Assembly (NCBI RefSeq): GCF_002409645.1
Contig: NZ_DHNR01000009.1
Coordinates: 98,151 to 122,853 of the forward strand
Direction: 5' to 3'
Origin: Acetobacter sp. UBA5411
GTDB lineage: Bacteria > Pseudomonadota > Alphaproteobacteria > Acetobacterales > Acetobacteraceae
Length of the DNA: 24,703 nt
Position numbers and translations under genes: made by a program
Part shown: in pieces, positions 7,504 to 13,057 of the stretch
Layout of the letters: each line of letters starts with the position of its first letter
Position numbering within the stretch: position 1 is the stretch's first letter
Notes under the pieces: generated by a model
Database searches by the model: none
Told to the model about the DNA's origin: nothing
The model's input: only the letters and a program-made list of their open reading frames with translations

Positions 7504-8190
7504 TCAGGTGGGGCGGTGGATGCCACATTCGACTTTTGCCATACCAGCCCAGCGGCCGGCACGGGGATCTTCATTTTCGCCCACCGGCCGTGTGCAGGGC
7601 GCACAGCCGATCGAGGGGTAACCTTTGGAGGCCAGAGGATGACGGGGCAAGCCGCGTCGGGTCATTTCCGCGTCAATTTCCTCTCTGGTCCAGTCGGCCA
7701 GGGGATTGATCTTGATGCGTCCCTCGCCATCCGACTCAATTACTTCCATACGGTTGCGTGTCGCGGCCTGTGAACGCTTCCGTCCGGTAATAAGCGCAGG
7801 GTAGGGCAGGGACGCCGCATCAAGCGGCTCGACCTTGCGCATCTTGCAGCAGGCATCTGGATCGAACGCCCAGAGCTGTCCTTCCGGATCACGATCCTGA
7901 AGGGTGCGCTCCGAGGGACGAACATCAATCACATCGAGCAGGCCAAGGGTGCGGGCCAGTTCGTGGCGATATTCGATGGTCTCCGGGAAGTGCATGCCGG
8001 TCTCGAGAAACAGGACCGGTATGGCGGGATCGACCTCAGCCGCCAGCGCCAGAAGGAGAGCAGACTCAGCCCCGAACGACGACAGCACGGCGACCTGTCC
8101 CGGAAGCACCTCGCAGGCGGCTTTCAGGACGTCGTGTGCATCGCTTCCGGCTGCCCGAAGCGTATCGATCTGCTGCTGGGTGACACTCAC
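7504..8190 (-). CDS. cysH: Assimilatory adenylylsulfate (APS) / PAPS reductase
   Basis: A 228-residue thioredoxin- or glutathione-dependent reductase that converts activated sulfate to sulfite. The PP-loop-like LSSFGAESALLL (36-47) binds the nucleotide and ECGIH (221-225) carries the catalytic Cys222. Cys114-Cys115 and Cys196-x2-Cys199 form the CC...CxxC quartet that ligates a 4Fe-4S cluster in APS reductases; this is absent from the E. coli PAPS type. The start codon is GTG (8188-8190), preceded by AGCAGGGA. It is the first gene of the cysH-cysD-cysNC operon. Its promoter must lie in the 234-base gap it shares with the divergent GST gene. Confidence 0.93.
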   Translation of the reverse strand: MSVTQQQIDTLRAAGSDAHDVLKAACEVLPGQVAVLSSFGAESALLLALAAEVDPAIPVLFLETGMHFPETIEYRHELARTLGLLDVIDVRPSERTLQDRDPEGQLWAFDPDACCKMRKVEPLDAASLPYPALITGRKRSQAATRNRMEVIESDGEGRIKINPLADWTREEIDAEMTRRGLPRHPLASKGYPSIGCAPCTRPVGENEDPRAGRWAGMAKVECGIHRPT

Positions 8191-8312
8191 GTCAGATATC
8201 CCTGCTGTTTAATACGACGAAGCGCCGTGATTTAGTGGGGATGTAGAGGATAAGAGTTACAAATTCAAGACGTATAACGGAATTTCATAAGACCATTGAG
8301 TGTTAATTGAAC

Positions 8313-8332
8313 TATTTTCAATAGTGAAAATA
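8313..8332. promoter_or_regulatory. Perfect palindrome (putative operator) between cysH and gst
   Basis: TATTTTCA-ATAG-TGAAAATA is a perfect 8-bp inverted repeat in the AT-rich intergenic region. It sits between a weak -35-like TTGAAC (8307-8312) and a -10-like TACTTT (8331-8336) pointing toward gst. A repressor or LysR-type regulator could act here. No regulator gene is adjacent. Confidence 0.45.
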
Positions 8333-8424
8333 CTTTCGCCATCCGGCAAAACAGTATGATAGGCTCTTTGGAACGACGCGAGGCTGACCTGCCTGAAGTG
8401 TCGCCCCTTGTTCGGAGATTAATC

Positions 8425-9030
8425 ATGAAGCTCTATTATACGCCCGGTGCCTGTTCCCTTGCTCCTCACATTGTCCTGAAGGAAGCAGACCTGCCGTATT
8501 CGCTGGAAAAGGTCGATCTGGCATCCAAGAAAACCGAGACAGGTGAAAACTATCTCGAGATCAACCCACGCGGCGCAGTGCCGGCGCTGGAAATCGAACC
8601 GGGTGTGGTCATCACCCAGAATTCCGCCATCCTCCAGTATATCGGTGACCATTCGACCGTTCCGGCCTTCAAGCCGGCTTATGGTTCACTGGAGCGCGCG
8701 CGTCTTCAGGAAGCGCTTGGTTTCTGCAGCGACCTGCACGACACCATCGGCGCGATCTTCGCTCCTGATCTGTCCGGTGAAGCGCTGGACAAGGTTGTAG
8801 CAGGCGTCAACCGTCGCATGGCGCAGTTTGAAGCCATGCTTCCCGATAACACGGAATACTGGCTGGGTGACGATTACACGCAGGCCGACGCCTATGCCTT
8901 CGTCCTGCTGTCATGGACGTATTTCAAAAAGATCGACATTTCCCGTTACACAAAGGCCGTGGCGCTCCATAAGCGTGTCGGCGCACGACCTGCGGTTATC
9001 GGTGCAATGAAGGAAGAAGGGCTGTCCTGA
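8425..9030 (+). CDS. gst: Glutathione S-transferase, beta class
   Basis: A 201-residue GST that conjugates or reduces substrates with glutathione in the cytoplasm. The N-terminus MKLYYTPGACSLAPHIVLKE is the classic beta-class start, with Cys10 able to form a mixed disulfide with glutathione. NPRGAVPAL carries the cis-Pro and TQNSAILQYI the glutathione gamma-glutamyl contact (SNAIL/TRAIL-like). The C-terminal helical domain contains the N-capping-type motif GDDYTQADAYAFVLLSW. ATG 8425 is preceded by CGGAG; an upstream in-frame ATG at 8356 lies in the promoter region and is rejected. It is divergent from the sulfate operon and shares its control region, consistent with thiol metabolism. Confidence 0.92.
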   Translation: MKLYYTPGACSLAPHIVLKEADLPYSLEKVDLASKKTETGENYLEINPRGAVPALEIEPGVVITQNSAILQYIGDHSTVPAFKPAYGSLERARLQEALGFCSDLHDTIGAIFAPDLSGEALDKVVAGVNRRMAQFEAMLPDNTEYWLGDDYTQADAYAFVLLSWTYFKKIDISRYTKAVALHKRVGARPAVIGAMKEEGLS

Positions 9031-9046
9031 GCACTGTAGCGAACAG

Positions 9047-9928
9047 TCAGCTTTTATCACCAAGAGCCTCGTGCAGGGATGTGGTGAACTGTCCCGGCGC
9101 GAGCGGCTTGGGCTGGGTCGGGGCAGGGGCCCAGGCGCTCATCACCGCCAGATGGAGGGGAAGGGACAGAATCCCTTCCTCATCTCCGCATTTTTCTGCC
9201 AGCCCTTCGAGCGCGGCAGGAAAAAGCGCCGGATCGGGAATACGCCGATCCCGCAGCGTCAGGGCGTTGGTCTCCCCCGCCGCCCGCAGATCCCGAAACA
9301 GCGCCAGTCCTGAACGGTAACGGATATCCATCACGTCCGCATCCACAACAGGCAGGGCAAAGCCCGCTCGCTGAAGCAGGGACGCACAGTCACGCAGTGT
9401 CGGAAAAGGCGAGACATGGGGTGAGACGCCGCCGCTCAGGGCCAACTCGGCTTCCTCGAACCCGGCACGCAAAGGGGCAAGCGTCGGCAGGACTGGCATG
9501 CTGGCCAGAAAAAGACCGTCCGGTTTCAGGATTTTCCTGATCTGAAGAAGTGTGCCGGGGAGGTCATTCACCCAGTGCAGCGAAAGGCTGGCGATCACCA
9601 GATCGAAGCTATTCTCGGCAAAGGGGAGGAATTCCTCATCGGCACAGATTGTCAGTGTGCCGGTCCTGTCTTTGACATGACGCGCCATACGGGATGACAG
9701 GTCACTGCTGACAACCTCAATCCCCCGCATCTGCAGACTGGACGTCGTCGCGCCTCGGCCACCGATGTCGAGCGCCAGCGGGAAAGAGCGCGTCAGATCT
9801 TCCAGCCGCTCAATCAGACGGTCAGCGGCTTCTTCCAGAATGGCGGAAACACCATCAAGAGTGTCCGCTGCACGGTCCCGATGCAGTCTGACTGTATGGC
9901 GGTCGAAGATGGCATGGTGATGTTCCAT
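9047..9928 (-). CDS. SAM-dependent methyltransferase, NDUFAF5/BioC-like
   Basis: A class I methyltransferase of about 293 residues. IFDRHTVRLHRDRAA just after the start is the signature of the NDUFAF5-like branch found next to comF and grxC genes in alphaproteobacteria. ALDIGGRGATTSSL is motif I for SAM, followed by VVSSDLS (motif II) and FDLVIASLSLHWVNDLPGTL (motif IV and post-motif). The mitochondrial homologue hydroxylates an arginine of a complex I subunit, while BioC methylates malonyl-ACP, so the reaction here is open. The start is uncertain: ATG 9928 gives the usual family N-terminus, and an in-frame ATG at 10000 adds 24 residues. Neither has a clear Shine-Dalgarno sequence. It is divergent from comF and its stop lies 17 bases past the gst stop. 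Confidence 0.85.
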   Translation of the reverse strand: MEHHHAIFDRHTVRLHRDRAADTLDGVSAILEEAADRLIERLEDLTRSFPLALDIGGRGATTSSLQMRGIEVVSSDLSSRMARHVKDRTGTLTICADEEFLPFAENSFDLVIASLSLHWVNDLPGTLLQIRKILKPDGLFLASMPVLPTLAPLRAGFEEAELALSGGVSPHVSPFPTLRDCASLLQRAGFALPVVDADVMDIRYRSGLALFRDLRAAGETNALTLRDRRIPDPALFPAALEGLAEKCGDEEGILSLPLHLAVMSAWAPAPTQPKPLAPGQFTTSLHEALGDKS

Positions 9929-10064
9929 GCTGGAAATATGTGCGCCGGTCTTCTGTCTGTGCCAAGAGGAAAGCACAGGATGGAACGGTATATTCATCAC
10001 AGTGACGGCAGATCAGGGCCAGTAAAGCGATGCCAGCAACCTCACACCAGCAGCTCGGTTCACA

Positions 10065-10865
10065 ATGACGCTCCTTACAGGGCGTTTTGGCAGGGCGATC
10101 AGAACCACAGGCCGCTTTGCGTTGGATCTCGTGCTGCCTCCCACCTGTTCATCCTGTGGCGAGGAAGTGGATCAGCCGCATTCACTCTGTTCGGCCTGTT
10201 TTGTCAGGATGCACCCGATCGGCGAGCCTCGCTGCGATCAGTGCGGGGTTCCGCTTCCAGCTTCCTCGCATCTTGGACGGGATGCGCGTTGCGTTTCCTG
10301 CGAACTTCATCCTCCCCCCTGGTCAAAAGCCCGGGCGGCCTATGTTTACGATGAGGGATCACGCGACCTGATCCTGTCGTTGAAATATGCCGACCGCACC
10401 CAGAACGCCATCATTCTGGCGAAGCAGATGAGCCGGGCCGGGCGAGATATTCTGGAGCGGGCGGACTGGCTGATCCCGGTTCCGGTTCACTGGCGCCGAC
10501 TGCTGGAGCGGAAATACAATCAGGCAGCACTACTGGCCCGTGCAGTGAGTCGGCTGTCGTCGGTTCCCGTGTTTGTCGATGCTCTCCAACGACCTCGCGC
10601 CACCAGCCGTCTCGCCAGTTTTTCCGCCGAGGAGCGGGCGAAAGAAATGAGGGATGCTATCCGGATCAGACCTCGGAACGCCGAGACGATCCGAGGGAAG
10701 CACGTCGTGCTGGTAGATGACATTCTGACAACAGGTTCGACCGCAGCGGCCTGCACACAGGCTCTTCTTTCTGCCGGAGTGGAAAGTGTGTGTCTGCTGG
10801 CGGCGGCGCGGACCACGCCGGATACGCACGACGATATAAGTCGGCCAGACCTGTCAGAAGATTAG
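10065..10865 (+). CDS. comF: ComF family phosphoribosyltransferase-like protein
   Basis: A 266-residue protein. The N-terminal part holds CxxC pairs (Cys28/31, Cys42/45, Cys57/60, Cys76/79) that probably bind zinc. The C-terminal part has the PRPP loop VVLVDDILTTGST (about 214-226) of type I phosphoribosyltransferases. LIPVPVHWRRLLERKYNQA is the conserved ComF core. In naturally competent bacteria ComF is needed for DNA uptake at the cytoplasmic side, but most Proteobacteria carry it without known competence. The motif after RPRATSR lacks the usual Gln, a small deviation. It is followed by grxC and the DUF1178 gene in the same direction, a conserved alphaproteobacterial order. Confidence 0.93.
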   Translation: MTLLTGRFGRAIRTTGRFALDLVLPPTCSSCGEEVDQPHSLCSACFVRMHPIGEPRCDQCGVPLPASSHLGRDARCVSCELHPPPWSKARAAYVYDEGSRDLILSLKYADRTQNAIILAKQMSRAGRDILERADWLIPVPVHWRRLLERKYNQAALLARAVSRLSSVPVFVDALQRPRATSRLASFSAEERAKEMRDAIRIRPRNAETIRGKHVVLVDDILTTGSTAAACTQALLSAGVESVCLLAAARTTPDTHDDISRPDLSED

Positions 10866-10923
10866 CGGACACAGGCTGATCCATTGATGCCTCATCAGAA
10901 TGCTTTTCTGTATCGGCTTTCAT

Positions 10924-10951
10924 ATGACAGCGGGCAATGACACGCTATGAT
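10924..10951 (+). promoter_or_regulatory. Candidate sigma70-type promoter for grxC
   Basis: ATGACA (10924-10929, 5 of 6 to TTGACA) and TATGAT (10946-10951, 5 of 6 to TATAAT) are separated by 16 bases and lie 55 bases upstream of the grxC ATG. The 141-base gap after comF supports a separate promoter. Confidence 0.45.
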
Positions 10952-11006
10952 AGGACATATCGAAGCAGTGTCGGGCATGAGCCCGCCTCAAAGTGACGGA
11001 ATACGA

Positions 11007-11267
11007 ATGCCAAAGATCGAGATCTATACCCAGCCTGGCTGCCCCTACTGCATTCGGGCCGTAGCGCTTCTTGAAAAGAAGAAGGTGCCTTTCACAGAGA
11101 TCAATGCGCCGCATGGTACGCAGGAGCGTGTTGATTCACGCGAGCGCTCTGGCGGCAAGACCACGGTTCCGCAGATCTTTGTGGATGGAAAAGGTATTGG
11201 CGGCTGTGACGACCTGTTCGCTCTTGAACGGAGCGGAAAATTGGACGCCCTGTTACAGGCCGCCTGA
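11007..11267 (+). CDS. grxC: Glutaredoxin 3
   Basis: An 86-residue dithiol glutaredoxin that reduces disulfides and glutathionylated proteins with glutathione. The active site CPYC is at residues 12-15 in IYTQPGCPYCIRAVALL. TVPQIFVDGKGIGG carries the cis-Pro and the GG glutathione-binding turn. ATG 11007 gives the standard family start. An in-frame ATG at 10947 would add 20 residues but overlaps the candidate -10 box, so it is rejected. It is followed after 8 bases by the DUF1178 gene, so the two are probably cotranscribed. A dithiol glutaredoxin could serve the CysH reductase encoded nearby; that link is inference. Confidence 0.94.
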   Translation: MPKIEIYTQPGCPYCIRAVALLEKKKVPFTEINAPHGTQERVDSRERSGGKTTVPQIFVDGKGIGGCDDLFALERSGKLDALLQAA

Positions 11268-11275
11268 AACAGCCC

Positions 11276-11746
11276 ATGATCCACTATCAACTCCGCTGCG
11301 TCTCTGATCATGAATTCGAAGGATGGTTCAGGGATTCCTCCGCCTTCGAGGATCAGGCTGCGCGCGGACTTCTTTCCTGCCCTTTTTGTGGAACGGCAAA
11401 AGTCGATAGGGCGCTGATGGCGCCGGCGGTGCGTTCATCGCGGCAAAAAAGGGATGAACAACAGGAGCAGCCTGTCGTCGCTGCCGACGTGCCTGCGACA
11501 TCTGTTGCCGGGCAGGCAGGTATTCCCGATGCCCTACTGTCGGCACTTCAGAAAATGCGGCAGGAAGTGGAAAGCAAATGCGAGAATGTCGGCGACCGGT
11601 TTGCCGAGGAAGCCCTTCGCATCCATCATGGCGAGGCCGAAGAACGCGGTATTTATGGGTCCATGACCTCTGAAGACCATGAACGACTTGAGGATGAAGG
11701 CGTTTCAGTTCAAAGGCTTCCCTGGGTACAGCCTGCCGAGGGATAA
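11276..11746 (+). CDS. DUF1178 family protein
   Basis: A 156-residue soluble protein. The start MIHYQLRCVSDHEFEGWF and the zinc-ribbon-like GLLSCPFCGTAKVDRALMAP define the DUF1178 family. The C-terminus (FAEEALRIHHGEAEERGIYG, then VQRLPWVQP) is also conserved. The middle (residues about 55-85) is a low-complexity, Gln- and Ala-rich linker. The function is unknown. The conserved linkage comF-grxC-DUF1178 in alphaproteobacteria hints at a housekeeping role, possibly metal- or redox-related because of the cysteines. It starts 8 bases after grxC. Confidence 0.9.
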   Translation: MIHYQLRCVSDHEFEGWFRDSSAFEDQAARGLLSCPFCGTAKVDRALMAPAVRSSRQKRDEQQEQPVVAADVPATSVAGQAGIPDALLSALQKMRQEVESKCENVGDRFAEEALRIHHGEAEERGIYGSMTSEDHERLEDEGVSVQRLPWVQPAEG

Positions 11747-11764
11747 CCGTTCCGTTCACTGGAA

Positions 11765-11786
11765 CCGGTTGCCACCGGGTAACCGG
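11765..11786 (+). promoter_or_regulatory. Hairpin abutting the ribosome binding site of the DUF2147 gene
   Basis: A 9-bp stem (one G-U pair) with an ACCG loop runs from CCGGTTGCC to GGGTAACCGG. Its 3' edge overlaps GGAAGG (11785-11790), the only good Shine-Dalgarno sequence here. It could mask the site, or mark the 3' end of the DUF1178 transcript. Confidence 0.4.
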
Positions 11787-11790
11787 AAGG

Positions 11791-12351
11791 ATGAAATACG
11801 TGACTGCTGATTTGCCGCCAGAAACTCCCGGTCGTTCATTATCCGCCATCACGGTTGGAAAAGCGGCTGTCCGGCTGATTCTCGCTGCTTTTGTAGGATT
11901 TGCCGTCCCTGCTGTAATGGTTTCCGTCCATGCGGCTGAACCATCAGGCACCGCCATTCCGCAGGATGCTCCCATCATGGGGATGTGGCTGAGCGAAAAG
12001 CATGACGGCATCTTCCGGATTGCTCCGTGTGGCGATTCTGTCTGCGGCACGCTGATCGGTCTGTCTTACGGCCCGAAAGAGCCCATGCCACGCGCCAAGG
12101 ATGGCCGCGCAGAATGTGATCTGGTCATGCTCACAGGATTCCGTCCGATGGAGGATGATCCCGGACGCTGGGAAGGCAAGATCCTCGATCCGGACGCAGG
12201 CAATCTGTATCACGCACAAATCTGGTCACCGAAGCCGGATATTCTGAAGTTGCGTGGTTACATTCTGGTGCCGGTCTTCGGCGAAACCCAGACATGGAGC
12301 CGCTACCACGGTACAATTGGCCCCGAGTGCCGCATGCCAGCCAATCCTTGA
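11791..12351 (+). CDS. DUF2147 domain exported protein
   Basis: A 186-residue protein. An N-terminal hydrophobic segment (about residues 27-47, ending VSVHAAEPS) looks like a signal peptide with an A-x-A-type cleavage site, so it is probably periplasmic. The mature part follows the DUF2147 lipocalin-like pattern: GMWLSEKHDGIFRIAPCGDS, VCGTLIGL, WEGKILDPDAGNLYHAQI and LKLRGYILVPVFGETQTWSR. Two Cys in the first strand pair (PCGDSVCG) could form a disulfide. The start is ambiguous: ATG 11791 directly abuts the GGAAGG Shine-Dalgarno sequence, whereas an in-frame GTG at 11800 would have a 9-base spacing. The function is unknown; family members occur near outer-membrane and stress genes. Confidence 0.85.
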   Translation: MKYVTADLPPETPGRSLSAITVGKAAVRLILAAFVGFAVPAVMVSVHAAEPSGTAIPQDAPIMGMWLSEKHDGIFRIAPCGDSVCGTLIGLSYGPKEPMPRAKDGRAECDLVMLTGFRPMEDDPGRWEGKILDPDAGNLYHAQIWSPKPDILKLRGYILVPVFGETQTWSRYHGTIGPECRMPANP

Positions 12352-12461
12352 GGATTTGAAAGAAGGTCTCGTGCGGGGTGGACGTCGCTCCGTCACGTGA
12401 CTAAGGCATGGTCCACAAAGACGATCATTTCTGAAAAGCGGGAGCAGGTTCTGACGACGCG

Positions 12462-12947
12462 ATGAGGTTTTCGGGTTCTCCCGCGACACGATCGTCTGCC
12501 GGTCGCTGGTTTATCGTCGCACTCACTCTTATCGGCCTGCTGGGCCAGCTTGCCCTGCAGGGCCTTGCATCGCCGGGCGAGACACCCCGAACCGCCATTC
12601 TCCGCCTGACCGGGATCGATATCAGCCCCAGGGCCGTCGTTTCAGGTCATCTGCCGGGCCATGAAATGAGCAGCATGCACATGGGGCACGGCTCTTCAGC
12701 CGATGGTCATCATGTCATGCCCATGCCGGATCATCATGGACATTCCGGAGAAGAGCATCACCACGACAGCGACTGTCCTCTTTGTCCGCTGTTACTGTTT
12801 TTCGGCATTCTCCTGAATGCGACGGTCTTTCTTCCGGCCGTCAGCGCGGTCTGGCTGTCCATGCGCCGGTTTTTCGCGCAACCACGGGCACCGCCCGCTT
12901 TCACTCTGCTGTTGCCGCCGGCGACAGGGCCTCCACTCGCCATCTGA
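12462..12947 (+). CDS. DUF2946-like His/Met-rich membrane protein, probably copper-related
   Basis: A 161-residue protein. It has a first membrane segment (about 16-35), an extracytoplasmic loop (63-101) packed with His and Met (GHEMSSMHMGHGSSADGHHV and later HHGHSGEEHHHDSD), CPLC at 105-108, a second membrane segment (109-130), and a C-terminal RAPPAF motif. The layout of a loop, a Cys pair and a final R-x-P-P matches the DUF2946 family, which often sits beside copper genes. The His/Met density suggests Cu(I)/Cu(II) binding in the periplasm. It is encoded 110 bases upstream of a copper-type TonB receptor in the same direction, so a shared role in copper acquisition or buffering is likely. 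Confidence 0.75.
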   Translation: MRFSGSPATRSSAGRWFIVALTLIGLLGQLALQGLASPGETPRTAILRLTGIDISPRAVVSGHLPGHEMSSMHMGHGSSADGHHVMPMPDHHGHSGEEHHHDSDCPLCPLLLFFGILLNATVFLPAVSAVWLSMRRFFAQPRAPPAFTLLLPPATGPPLAI

Positions 12948-12976
12948 ACATCTTCCGCCATCGCACTTCATAGTTG

Positions 12977-13012
12977 ACCGGACAGACGCTTCAGCGTGCG
13001 CGTCTGTCCGGT
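12977..13012 (+). promoter_or_regulatory. Perfect 13-bp stem-loop between the DUF2946 gene and the copper receptor gene
   Basis: ACCGGACAGACGC (12977-12989) pairs perfectly with GCGTCTGTCCGGT (13000-13012) across a 10-base loop. An alternative small hairpin (ACGC-TTCA-GCGT) overlaps the loop. There is no U-run after it. It sits 45 bases before the receptor ATG, so it is an intercistronic terminator, an attenuator or a stability element. Confidence 0.5.
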
Positions 13013-13057
13013 GACTTCTGCGATCGACTTCTGTTCAGATCACAGGATAGCCCTGTC

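Noticed and set aside
9033..9047. ACTGT-AGCGA-ACAGT stem after the gst stop codon as a terminator
   Set aside because: Only five base pairs with a 5-base loop, followed by a broken T-run, and it overlaps the end of the convergent methyltransferase gene; too weak to call.
11328..12050. 240-codon minus-strand frame opposite DUF1178 and DUF2147
   Set aside because: It crosses two recognised plus-strand genes and their intergenic hairpin; the composition is Pro/Arg-rich without domain similarity.
12392..12401. Ten-base palindrome GTCACGTGAC upstream of the DUF2946 gene as a metal operator
   Set aside because: A single 10-bp palindrome of this composition is expected by chance, and it does not match a copper regulator site I know.
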